Origin: Ambrosia x helenae
Lineage: Eukaryota > Streptophyta > Magnoliopsida > Asterales > Asteraceae
Length of the DNA: 64,000 bases
Direction: 5' to 3'
NCBI GenBank assembly: GCA_030844895.1
Contig: CM061224.1
Span: 78,286,127 to 78,350,126, forward strand
Both the position numbers and the translations under genes were made by a program. The notes beneath the pieces were generated by a model. The model made no database searches. It was not told the origin of the DNA and was given only the letters and a program-made list of their open reading frames with translations. Every line of letters begins with the position of its first letter. Position 1 is the stretch's first letter. Positions 11,080-21,454 of the stretch are shown in pieces.

Positions 11080-11598
11080 TGTAGATGCATATATTGCGAC
11101 TAATGCTATTGGATTGCGGATTACATAATGTTTTGTCAAATGTCGAACGATCGAATGTAGAAAGAAGAACGGTCGAAGGTGGAGCTAATGGGTCGAAGGT
11201 ACACAGGGAGGTCCAAGGAGAAACTTATGTTTGTATATGTCTTGGTTCGACCATGTCGAATGGTCGAACCTGCACATTCGACCAACTCATTTGGGCGAAT
11301 GTGCAGGCCTATATAAGGTCAAGTTGATTTTTGAATTATAACTTTTGACATTTTTGTTTTCCCTCCGTGTGTGTGTTCTCCCTAGGTTTATTATTGAGTC
11401 TGTAAAAGTGTTTTTATCATTATAAACTGCATTTTCAAGTGTAATTGATTATCAAAGTGAATGAATTGAATATGTTTATGGTGATTTCTGTGTTTTGCTA
11501 GTTTTATTATCATTTTGTGATCAATTCAGGGATTCCGCAACTGAATTGAACTTGTTTGATCATTATCTTTGTTGTTTAGACGATCCTACGCGTATACA
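11080..11598 (+). mobile_element. F2 copia solo LTR, TSD CTTCT
   Basis: A 519-bp LTR, TGTAGATGCATATATTGCG to CGCGTATACA, flanked by perfect CTTCT copies (11075-11079 and 11599-11603) inside the F1 5' LTR. It matches the LTRs at 50486-51021 and 55605-56100 at both ends and in the GATTCCGCA segment. No internal region remains, so it arose by LTR-LTR recombination. Confidence 0.93.
11244..11318 (+). promoter_or_regulatory. twin-hairpin module and TATA box of F2 LTR
   Basis: Two adjoining perfect inverted repeats: arms of 11 bp (GGTTCGACCAT and ATGGTCGAACC, loop of 5) at 11244-11270, then arms of 12 bp (CCTGCACATTCG and CGAATGTGCAGG) at 11269-11307. TATATAAGG follows at 11310-11318. This is presumably the LTR core promoter. 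Confidence 0.7.
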
Positions 11599-11739
11599 CT
11601 TCTTCAGTACTTTTGTCTTCTTTATTCAGTAGTTCTATACTTAGAATATTTTACAGAAGTATGAATTAGACTAAGGTTTGCAATAGTGGTTTCCTCAATC
11701 CTTTCTGTCCTAACAGTCCCTAGCAGGATTATTCTGAGT

Positions 11740-12813
11740 AGGGGCATTAGCAGGAGGAATTCGACAAACATTCACGAGATGCCCATACTTTTGACAATTA
11801 GTACAATGATGACAAGGCACAAGGGTTGGGTGGTGATACTTGCAGGTGTTACGCAAAGGATGGGGTCCAGTATATGGTTTCTTTTTTGGTGGAGGAGTGG
11901 CATCTATTGCGAAATTCCTGGCCTTGCTTCTTCCGTTGGTTGAGGACTCAGTTTTAATTTCAATAGAAGGTTAGGGAGTATCCTTCACAACAATTTTCTT
12001 TTCTCCTTTCCGAGTAAAAGTTCCTGCCTTCACATGGTTATCTGTTAGGGTGGCCGCCAAACGCTTTGCTTCCTCAAGAGTAGCAGGGTTCCTTCCCCAC
12101 ACCATGTCCTGAAATGGGTAAGCCACCAATGTATTTTTCGATTGCAACAGGCAAGGGGGTGACCTTATGTGGTAGCAGTTGACTAAGTTCATGGAAACGA
12201 GTGTTGTAGGCTAGATTTTCTCCACTGTCTTGGGCAAGATCATGAAACTCATCTTCTAACTTCTTGATTTCAGTACGAGGACAAAACTCTGCCATCATAA
12301 CTTCCTTAACTTGATCCCAAGTCATAGCCAGTGCGACTTCAGCCCCGCGAGTCCTTTTCTCTTCGTTCAACCATGTGAGTGCCCGCTTGTGGAGGAAACT
12401 CATAGGATAGCAAACTTTGAGGTTATTGGGACAGTCGCTATTAATGATTGTATTTTCGATACCCTCGAACCACAGAAGGAGACCATTGGTCCTTCGTCCC
12501 CGTTAAACTTAGAAGGGTTGCAAGTATTGAAGTGTTTGAGGGTGCAAACATGGTGAGCATTCCCGTTTCCATTTCCATTATGATTCCCATTTCCATTTCC
12601 ATTGCCGTTTCCATTCATTTGGATGAATTGAGCCACCAAGTTGGGAACCAAAGTTGCTATTTGTTGCGCCATTTGTTGGGAAATGATCGCAGCCAGTTGG
12701 ACATCGATGCCATTGTTGTTGTGTTTATTGTTGTTGTTGTTGTTGTTGTTGTGGATGCTCTCACCATCATGTTCGTTGTCATTGTTAAGACGAGTGCTGC
12801 GACGAGGAGGCAT
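11740..12813 (-). pseudogene. F4 gypsy gag, frameshifted, 3' part cut by F1
   Basis: Starts at the ATG at 12813 (MPPRRSTRLNND), followed by an Asn run from a (TTG)n tract on the plus strand and by NGNGN repeats. The conserved gag core is FLHKRALTWLNEE, FCPRTEIKKLEDEF and NTRFHELSQLLP. Two single-base frameshifts (near 12480 and near 12115) split it into three frames. A zinc knuckle CTNCQKYGHLVNVC (CX2CX4HX4C) is encoded at 11805-11764. It would form the capsid and nucleocapsid of the gypsy element. Long plus-strand ORFs here are shadows of this gene. Confidence 0.85.
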
Positions 12814-13381
12814 GATCTGTAAGAGACACAATGAAGGTCCAATGAGACATAGGATGAATCAAGGATAATGAGATAATATAACGAATGTAATCATTAATTC
12901 ATTAATTAAAATGAATAAATGAAAACGTTGACTTATCAAAGCTTCTAGATTCTAATAACATAGTGAAGACATGCTTTAGCCTATAAGTGAACCCTCATCC
13001 CGAGAATTCCCAGGTAGGCATCCGGTCCCTCGTCTGATTGGGATATATGCGCAATGCCAGTCCTATACAGAAAACTCAGAATACAGGTGTTCACCTTTTC
13101 AGATTGCACGTGTTCGTTATTAAAATCCAGAACTTCGACGAGATCTCAAGGTGGTTCAGGCTAAACCTGAGGATTTTGTCCTATTAATCTAAAGGTGGAT
13201 CAGGATTGCAGCAGACGAATAAGAGTAGGCAACTTGTAAGGCTAGGGTAGCATAGGGTGTAGAATAGGGATAAGAATAAGGAAGGAATTAGGGTTACAAG
13301 TAAGAGAAGCAAGTACTGGTTAAAATCCCTAAGGTTATAGTCTAGATTATTTTTCTAATAACCTAATTCTCAATAACAAAG
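12814..13381 (-). other. F4 leader between PBS and gag
   Basis: Non-coding leader of 568 bp. I see no convincing ORF or repeat in it. Confidence 0.5.
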
Positions 13382-13393
13382 GCTCTGATACCA
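13382..13393 (-). other. F4 primer-binding site
   Basis: Minus strand TGGTATCAGAGC (initiator tRNA-Met), three bases after the LTR end at 13397. Confidence 0.85.
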
Positions 13394-13628
13394 ATCTGTA
13401 ACACCCCAACCGATGACGGAAACATCGAGGTGTCACGTATGAATGATTGTTCAGTAGCACATGGTATATATTGAAATTTTAAATACTTTATTCATTGCAT
13501 AAATATCCAAATGAAACATTGTCTAAACATCCAAAACCTCTAGTACATAACATGAAATAAACTAAACAACTTCAAATAACTTCATAATAATTCTTCAAGC
13601 ATACTCTAAGCCTCAGCTTCATTGTTAC

Positions 13629-14112
13629 CTAAAACATGTTATTTTTGAAAATATTTTTGGGTCAACAAAAGTTGGTGAGATTTACATAGGTTTGAATATT
13701 GAATAAAAACATGTACAATTCGAGTGTCATGGTAAGTCTAGTCCATATGTGAAAACAAAACTACTAGGTAAATCGGGTGCATAACCAAAGCTTGTGACTA
13801 GAATATTGTGGTCCATCCCATACGCATATGGTTCACTCGATTTTGTTATATGTTCGATAACAATCACCCACGCTGCCCATACAAAAGGTACACGTATCCG
13901 GGTGGGGTTGTTTGTCCAATAGATCTATCATTGTATATCGTCGTCTGATCAATGTTAATGATTATGCTAGAATAATTGTGCTTACCCTAGTAATCTTTAA
14001 GACAATGCAACATAGAATAACACATAGACACTTATGTTTGAGTTGTAAATTTATGTTGTAACATGTTTCACCCCAAAATAGTGAAAAGAAAAAGGGGGCT
14101 ATGTAAACTCAC
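13629..14112 (-). other. intron-like segment in F4 LTR (minus copy)
   Basis: Minus strand donor CTAAG then GTGAGT at 14112, acceptor CATGTTTTAG then GTAACA ending at 13629 (484 nt), with a GTTGAC branch-like site upstream of the acceptor. Confidence 0.55.
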
Positions 14113-14949
14113 CTTAGTGCTAGAATTGAGTCCCTTGTTATAGAATAATTGTAGCTCTTGTGTCCAAATATCACCCTATTTACAAGGCAATAATTGAGTA
14201 ATGGGGAAAACTTTAAAGTCTAAGTTTTTTAGTCTACAAGTAGTTCTAGGGTTCCTAATTTGGGGATTAATAATTGATTAATCGTTAATTTAAATAAATT
14301 GTGAATAAATAAAAGAAATTCGGAAAATTATTAAATAAAAGACTATTTGTAGATTTTTGATTTAGGATGGTCATATTATAAGATTTTAAATATGAAAATA
14401 AATTTTATAAAATTATTTTCACAAAAATTGAATATTTAGTATATTTATTTCTAATTGTCAAAATATAGTTTTAATATCTAAAAATATTAAAATTAATAAA
14501 ATTTTAAATTAAAATTTATATTACTTCTCTAAATGAACAAAAATAATTTATGTAAAATTTTGGTATAAAAATATTGAAAAATTAATTTATTATGATTTAT
14601 TTATGGTTAAAATAACAAAAATTAATAAAAAATATTAAATAAACGGTTTTCAGGAATAAAAACTTATTTTTGAAACACTTATTGATCTACAAGTTTAAAC
14701 TAACTTTTATGGGATTTTATAAAGATGTTTACATATTTTTATAGAATTTTAAAATTATAATTGAAAAAAATTGTAATATTTATAATATATATTAAATAAA
14801 TAATTTTTAAAAACTAAAAATTGTATAGTAAACTTAGTCATTAGATTAACATAAAATAATTTTTATAGAATTTTTAAGGCACTTTTAGTATTAAAAAACT
14901 ATTTTTAAAATAATATAGAAAGTATAAGTGTAAAGAGGAAACAAAAAAA

Positions 14950-15200
14950 ACTGGTTGCTTGTGCCAGGACTCGAACCCGAGTCTCTGGCCGGTTCAATGG
15001 TTATAAAATCACAAGCCAGACCAACTGTTCTGACCCTGAGAACGAGTTTTTTCTGGATTCAATTATGGGTATAGGTTGCTTAAGTTCTAACATGACTAAT
15101 TATCAGAAAAAGAAAAGAGGGTGCCTAGGATCGAACCCAAGGCAACCAGCGGCCAGAATTTTTGTAGCAACAGATTTCACCAACTGATCTATCATTCAAT
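14950..15200 (-). repeat. two tRNA-like A/B-box segments in F4 LTR
   Basis: Minus strand: at about 15033-14958 CAGTTGGT is followed by GGGTTCGAGTCCTGGCA, and at about 15200-15120 TAGATCAGTTGGTG is followed by GGGTTCGATCCTAGGCA. These fit pol III A-box and B-box motifs at tRNA-like spacing. The two look like diverged copies of one tRNA-derived unit. Neither folds into a full tRNA, so SINE or tRNA relics are likely. Confidence 0.5.
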
Positions 15201-16129
15201 TTGTGTTTGTTGTTGTTTTGTATTAAATAAATACGATTTCAGTTATGTGTCATCTTCCCCAATTATAAGCTAAGAACACTAGTTTTTCCAATTAAACGAA
15301 TCAACAATCAATAACCCCTGTAATCATAGGGTTATTGATCAGCCTAAAACAAGGAATTAAAACATGTAATAGATTGCTACTTACAAGGAGTTGTAGAGTT
15401 CGATTATGTTGGTCAACAGAAAAGTCAAACCATGATCAAAGGAGAGTGAAAACGAGTGAATAACAGAAATTGAAGGTGAGGATTTGTTTTTCGGCATCTT
15501 TAGGCATAAACCGAATGTTCAATTTATAGTAAACATACATATTTCACGATTTAGGAAGTTTGACCTAGAGTTTAATATAAATGCATGATTATCCTCAATT
15601 ATGGTATGATTTGTTCGTGTTATTGCATGATAAGGACGCTGAAGGATCTGTCATATCAAAATCACGAATTAATCACGAGCTATTTACCATATTTGATTCA
15701 ATCAATTGGTCAACCAAATTTGTTTTGGTTTGGAGTGTGCAGCGACAGAAAGAAAAGAAAGAAGCAAAGTATGGACTTTTTTTGTGGGCCGGATCTTGGG
15801 TGTCACACCCTCAAATTTCCACGTGCGGGGTTTTACCGCGAGGCGCGTGACACACCAGGATCCAAATCAACGGTCACAATAAACAACACTATATGATACG
15901 TAAAAATGACATAAGCAAACCATTAAGTTTTTCATAAATGATCCATCGCTGCGGAAGCGTAAAACTTTATTACAACACGAAATCAAAAGTACGAAAGTCT
16001 GAAAATACTAAATGAGATGCACATGAATCCTAGACGCCGTGAGACTCCGTGCGCCTATCGACAGCTGCTACTTTAGCGACCTGAGACAAACATGCTAAAA
16101 ACGTCAGCAAATAATGCCGGTGAGTTCAC

Positions 16130-16345
16130 AGGTTTTTAATGAATACCGACTCCAAATGTATACCTACTCCAAGTGAAAATCGACTCCAACTGAATACCCA
16201 TGGTCAATCCAGACCACATGCATACAAAACATATGAATACCTTACTACTGCGATTGGAAAACCATTACTGGACTCGAATACTGTGAATACTGAATACGTG
16301 CCCGAATGAATACTGAATACTGAATACTGCATACTGAATACTGAA
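16130..16345. repeat. GAATAC-type short repeat cluster
   Basis: Spaced GAATACC and tandem GAATACT units, densest at 16265-16345. It lies in the intron-like segment of the F3 LTR, at the site where other F3 copies carry unrelated short repeats. Confidence 0.75.
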
Positions 16346-16730
16346 TGCCTAAGAGACAACATGCACCCGTCCGACCTCCAGTCGACGAGTGGGGCGGGTC
16401 AAGCCCAAATAGCGCTATCCACATTTCCCCCGTTGTGCATCCCCGCACATTCATAGTTCTCCCCGGGACTTCCAAAGATCGCATAGTAATATAATGAATA
16501 CATGAAAACATAATGAATACCCCAAAACCTAATGAATACATGAATACCAAAATGTCACACCCGGACTTTTCCCTCGTCGGTTGCGACGTTTGGTGCCTTT
16601 GCCAGCGCAGCGGAAAGTTGCATCTAAGACTCTTATTTCCTGAACGCCATTGCTAACCCACTAGGATCCCCGATCCCAGTATGCCGACTACTCCAACCGT
16701 GCCGTTACCAAAGCTTAAACCTGAAAGACA

Positions 16731-17339
16731 TACTTAAAAAGAAGTCAACATAAAGATGGTGAGTTCATAAGTTTTGCAGAAATAATTCCACAAGTTTTTA
16801 TAAAAGAGTTTCCATAAGTCTGAAAAGATCATTCCCGTTAATACTATGTCATAAGAACGTTAGCTAGACGTTAAGTGTTTTTACTACTACGGTTGGGAAC
16901 CCATTACTAAACATGAACCAAATGATGAAACTAGCCCAGATGACTGGGCTACCGATGCCTCGGTAACCCGATAGGTAGAGACAATATGCACCCGCCCGGC
17001 CCCGCCGTCGAGTGGGGTTTGTGAGGCCCAATAGATCTATCCACATTTCCCTCGTTGTGCATGCTAGCACATTCATGGTTTCCCCCTGGGACTTTCCATA
17101 AAAGCCGTATAGTAACATAAAGTGCCCATAGTATAACATGATCTTTAAAACGATGTAAGTAGTACGCATGTTTCTTCCCCGAATGTAAAACCAGTAACAG
17201 CAGGGCCGTGACACTCACGCACCCATTTCATTTTTCAAAAAACTTGTTCGTTTGGAATTCCCCAGGTTTTCATAAAAGAAGCATGTCTTCCACCCCGAAA
17301 ACATTTATAAAACAGTAAAAAGTGGGATCATGAACTCAC
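16731..17339 (-). other. intron-like segment in the 16553-19156 LTR
   Basis: Minus donor AAG then GTGAGTTC at 17339, branch-like GTTGAC, acceptor TATGTCTTTCAG then GTTTAAG ending at 16731 (609 nt). It holds the CACTCG hairpin block around 16985-17080. Confidence 0.55.
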
Positions 17340-18679
17340 CTTAATTTCCATGCTAAGCTAGCAAACAAGCCCGATGCTTTGACCGACTTCCTCGTGCCCT
17401 AACGCAACAAAGGACACCTTAAAGTCTAACACATATAAACGTAGCCTATTATCCGGCTAAAAGATAGTTTATCCAACTATCTAGACTCGTGTGTAATAAC
17501 TCGAGTACTAATATGCTTTAACTCGACGAACCGATCGTGACTTATCTTACTTATGCGTTAACAAACGACATAGTACCCAAGTTGCGCACTTGTCACTATT
17601 CGTGTGCACACCACGTTGGACCAATATTATGAAACGTATAACTTACCCTGAGCCGTAGCTCGCCTTTTAATTATATTTTAGGAAAATACTCTTTGATAAA
17701 AAAAAAATATAAGTATAGTTATTTAAAATGATCCATAACAAGTGTCGCTTCTTTTCCAAATCCGAACATTTGAGTTATTCAAAGCTTTGTTTCGCAAAAA
17801 GGTTTCCCAAGTAAATCATACGTTTATATATATTTCAATACGGACAATAAACATAGTTTCGTTGTCGAAAACCTTTCAAAAAGCTCGTCATACGATGTTT
17901 GGCAAAACTATATATATATTTGTTTCAAAAGATTGTCCGGGACTTACTTATTATTGTTAAACATATCATTTGTCAAAACGTCACTATTTTGCATAACTAC
18001 ACTTATCACGACACTTAGGGAACTTCATTTATAAAATATGCGACAATTCTATTTTCGTTGCGCCGTGGACTTTATAAAAATTTGGGCAGAGTTTCCTCTG
18101 TTTTTGTACAAACCAGTCGACACAAGTCGCCTACAATTTTCCCAAAAATCAATATCCAATACAAGACTTTATACGTTTCGACAACTTTTCATATATATGC
18201 TACTTATACGTTTCGACACTGTTGACCACCACGGAATCCCGACCAAGACAACCCCCACTGAGAACCCATCGAACCAGACCCGAACACGAACCACAACTGT
18301 AACCCGAACCAACAATGAACCACCTTGGATACCACCATCAAAACCCAACCTCACCGCCGCCGCCTCAGCTCCGACAACCACCACCCGAAACCAAACCTGC
18401 CCCCGTAACAACCACATCCATAACCGGCCCAAACCCTTGTGCTTAATCGGACCATCTACCTGCTGAAAACAAGCAACTCCAGCCCCAATCGAACCTTCTC
18501 AGCCACCCTAGACTACCGCCGCCTCCATCTTCATCCTAATCACCACTATAACCGGAACCACATCACCTCCTATGCCCTAAATCCTTGCGCCACTGATTCT
18601 GCCCATTTCGGGCTCCAACATCACCACGCCGCCTCCACCATAGAAGGTGGTGGCTGGCCAGCTTCTTATCAGGGAGGAG

Positions 18680-18689
18680 AGAGGGTTAG

Positions 18690-18734
<45 letters not shown>

Positions 18735-18820
18735 CGGGTTAGAGAGAGAGAGAGAGGGGGGTCTTGTGGCTGCCAAATGAGGAAGAAGAAGATAAGAGAA
18801 TGAGATCTTTTATAGTTAGG
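18680..18820 (-). promoter_or_regulatory. LTR promoter with TATA box, telo-box and CT-rich tract
   Basis: On the minus strand AACCCTAAC (telo-box-like) is followed by TATAAAAG at 18809-18816, then a CT-rich stretch with two (CT)n tracts (plus-strand GA repeats at 18688-18732 and 18740-18756). This order is common in plant promoters and 5' UTRs and marks the likely transcription start of this LTR. Confidence 0.6.
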
Positions 18821-20560
18821 GTTAGGTTAGGTGGGTTATTAACGCGTATCGAACCCGTTCTAAATGTATCGTGCCTCTGTTCGTGTTTTGGTTCAATAAT
18901 AAATTACAAAAGTTCGTCGGTTGTGTTCGAAATTAAAAATAATAATAAACCAAGCAAAAATATAAATATTTTCGTTACCCGATGCGTGCTTCAGTTCACG
19001 CGTTTAAATCACGTTAATTAAATCGGTCGCAGTTTCGATTGTAAAAAACGGCCAGTAAACCTCAGAAACTTAATAATTAGCAATATTTGTAATAAATATT
19101 TATTTTTAAATCATAAAAATCACGTCAGTGTATATCAGAAGTTGTCGGGTGTCACACAAAACTTAGTTGACACGCCTTTCATGAAAACTTAGTTGAAACG
19201 CCTTTTATAAAAACATAGTTGAAACACGTTTAAAGGACACAACATGTTTTCTCCCCCGAAAATGTAAAACCAGTAAAAGAGTGGGGCCGTGAAACTCACC
19301 TTAGAGTGCATCTTCTTGATAACTAGAGATCCAACCCGTGTACGATACTCCCGACTAGTAACAACCTATTAGTGAGTTTACATAAGTGCGATGACTACTA
19401 ACCCGAAGGCTAACTAGTCCCCGATTGTCCAGATCTTGACTACGTGTGTTAAAAGTGTGTTTAAACGTTAACCGGGCAGCCCAGACCGACCCGACATCTC
19501 GTTGGTTACCCATTACATCAATTAGTCATGAACATAAAGTTAACACATAAGTTTCAATCATAAAACACTTAGTTTGCATAAAAAATCTCATTTTAGTTAA
19601 CGTAGGGTGGAATGTAGCTCTAAGTGGTCGAATGAGGCTTTAAATGGTCGAATGTGGCTACCTTCGCCCCCTTTTCTCCTCCTTCGCCCATTGGAATACG
19701 TTCGACCATTTAGTAACCAGGTTCGACCCTGGAGATCCTCCTTCGACCGTTCGACTGGTCGAAGGTACTCCAGGTTCGACCCTGTTATTTAGTTTCCTCA
19801 AAAACGCATCAAAACACCCGAAAACATCACGAAACATCATGAGTTACAGCAGTCAACTATCATTAACATATCCCTACGAAACCCTACTGATTTTACACCA
19901 AAATCTAGTCGTTTTACAAGTTTCCCAAAATAGTAAATTATGGAGATGTCACATCATCATGCATGCAATCTTTACCCAATTAAGAAACTTTATGAAATCA
20001 ATCAATAATCAACTTAATATGCTCAGATTATCGTGAACAATAAACCCCCCAATCATATCCTCATCACCATCATCATGAGCAAGCCCTAGATCTAATCCAA
20101 AATCCCCAAAATGATCATAATATCATCAATAATCAATTGTAACCTATCTCAATCATAAATCATCATCAATAACAGTCCTAGATCATTGTCATAACATCTA
20201 TACAGCAATCAATCATCAAACAATACATAACATCACATAAAACACCATTAACACATGTTAGTTTGTATGAAAACTCATTGTTTATGAATAGGTTTTATTT
20301 AGAAAGATATTAGGAAGGTTTTTACCCATAAAACATGTTGATATCAGATCTGGACTCTTGGGGTTTGAATGAAAACAAATCAAAATTGTTTAAAAAGGAA
20401 TTAGAATGAAGAACACACCTTAGATTTCCACTTGTAATGATTTAGAGAGTTGGATTATGAAAAACAAGATCAAGAACTCCTTCCCCAATGATAATAGTCG
20501 AAAGAGAGTGTTTAGAGGCGTTTATGGTTTGTGAAATGGTGAAAAATGACAAAGTGTGGT

Positions 20561-20760
20561 ATTTATACTATGTCCACATTCGCCCCTTTTACCTAGGCGA
20601 ATGTGTTCTCCTTCGACCCTTTCATAAGGTCGAACGTACCCTGACTTGGTCGAATGAAATTGTTTCAATTCCATATCCCAGGTTCGCCCCTTTGCAAAGG
20701 GTGGAACCAAGACGTGTTTCCGCCTTCGACCACTCGAAGTGGTCGAACCAGGACCTATGT
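20561..20760 (-). promoter_or_regulatory. TTCGACC/GGTCGAA array and TATA box of F3 LTR
   Basis: The minus-strand TATAAAT (20561-20567) lies directly downstream of paired half-sites CACATTCGCC and GGCGAATGTG (20575-20613). Further GGTCGAAC, GTTCGCCC and GGTCGAACC half-sites run to 20755. Confidence 0.65.
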
Positions 20761-21454
20761 TTATCTAGTTTTCCAGTTTGTCGTGTTTAACACATTTTAA
20801 CGCACCTTAACATATGAGCATGCAACCTTAGTCTATGTTTAACATATTTAAGCATGGATAATCATCTACACATCATTTAAACACATCTATGTATATAATC
20901 CACCACACAACTAATAATCTACACATACACCTAATTTGTTTATGTAATTCACCAACAACGGGACTCGTAACGTGTGTGTGTAATTAACCCAATGATCCTC
21001 CGAATCATTGAACCCTGGACAATACGGACTGTGTTCCGACTCTACTGACCCCATCAAGTATGTTTAATAAACGTTTTTCGCTAAGGTAGACTTATGTGTT
21101 TATAAAATGTTGACCCAAACAAGCCGGGTGTCACATTGGGCTTTAGGTGTTGGGCTTCGAAATGGGCCATTGGGTTGGGGTTTGGTTATGGGTTGTATTG
21201 TAGAAATAAGTTTATGGGTAATTAAGTAAACACCATTTTTTTTTAAATTTGAAAACATTGATTATTATTATTATTATTATTATTATTATCTTTATTTGTA
21301 GTAATATTATCATTACCTAAAATGAGGTTAAAATATGTTATAAAATATTCAATATATATATATATATATATATAATTGTACAAAAAGAAGTGTAAGATAG
21401 GTAAATTGGCGATTTTACTAATCCAAAGATTGGGGAAAATTTTGCGATGTTACA

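Larger units (their letters stand above)
1..11715 (-). mobile_element. Ty1/copia Sire-type retrotransposon F1, 3' end outside window
   Basis: Read on the minus strand the order is 5' LTR, primer-binding site, gag, protease, integrase, reverse transcriptase, RNase H, then an extra ORF3. That gene order with integrase before RT is copia; a long gag and an ORF after pol fit the Sire/Maximus lineage. The 5' LTR end (plus 11715) starts TGTTAGGAC on the minus strand and its other end is ATCCAACA. The 3' LTR lies left of base 1. Gag is split by a gypsy solo LTR (7705-9055) and the 5' LTR by an F2 solo LTR (11080-11598). The element lies inside the gag of a gypsy element. Frames are broken in gag, pol and ORF3, so it is not autonomous. 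Confidence 0.85.
10519..11715 (-). repeat. F1 5' LTR (interrupted)
   Basis: Minus strand TGTTAGGAC to ATCCAACA. After removing the F2 solo LTR and one TSD copy it is 673 bp, close to the 696-bp LTR at 38163-38858. The TATA region TATAAATA is at 10818-10825 (minus). Upstream of it are many CAGAAGTT, CAGTAGTT and TTCAGAACTTCTG motifs and a perfect hairpin at about 10976-10997 (CAAACTACT and AGTAGTTTG around GATG). The TSD on this side is GTCCC (11716-11720). Confidence 0.9.
16553..19156 (-). mobile_element. gypsy solo LTR related to F3, TSD CAAAA
   Basis: Plus-strand ends TGTCACACCCGGAC and GTCGGGTGTCACA, flanked by perfect CAAAA copies (16548-16552 and 19157-19161). It is 2604 bp, minus orientation, inserted in the F3 solo LTR: the third nested level here (F4 LTR, F3 LTR, this one). 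Its intron-like segment runs from 17339 to 16731 on the minus strand. Confidence 0.93.
15801..21135 (-). mobile_element. F3 gypsy solo LTR, TSD TTGGG
   Basis: Plus-strand ends TGTCACACCCTCAAATTT and GCCGGGTGTCACA, flanked by TTGGG at 15796-15800 and 21136-21140. After subtracting the nested LTR (16553-19161) it is about 2726 bp, near the 2759-bp LTR at 61016-63774. Minus orientation. It sits in the F4 5' LTR. Confidence 0.92.
11716..21454 (-). mobile_element. Ty3/gypsy element F4 (5' LTR and gag), rest displaced by F1
   Basis: On the minus strand: 5' LTR (21454 to 13397), initiator tRNA-Met primer-binding site, leader, then gag from 12813 down to the F1 insertion at 11715. Pol should lie left of F1, outside the window. 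The LTR ends (TGTAACATCGC and GGGTGTTACA) and the gag type point to a chromovirus-like gypsy, possibly Tekay. Lineage is inferred without RT. Confidence 0.8.
13397..21454 (-). repeat. F4 5' LTR, split by nested solo LTRs
   Basis: Minus strand TGTAACATCGC to GGTTGGGGTGTTACA. Without the inserted LTR and its TSD copy it is about 2718 bp. Its 3' end matches the LTR ending at 41766. A TATA-like TATAAAT lies at 15522-15529 (minus). The 5' end at 21454 is inferred from the GATGTTACA terminus, which resembles that of the LTR at 32887-35079. It contains AT-rich sequence, a (TTA)n tract near 21260-21290 and a (TA)n tract near 21353-21374. Confidence 0.7.

Noticed and set aside
12448..12822. Plus-strand ORFs over the gypsy gag
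   Set aside because: Antisense shadows of gag; the Val/Leu run is the complement of its Asn tract.
14950..15200. True tRNA genes (minus)
   Set aside because: A and B boxes are recognisable but no complete acceptor stem and anticodon arm can be drawn.
18038..18466. 142-codon Pro/Thr-rich ORF, plus strand
   Set aside because: It lies inside the minus-oriented solo LTR 16553-19156, has an opposite-strand ORF of similar length, and its bias comes from a CCA/ACC-rich stretch. No protein features.
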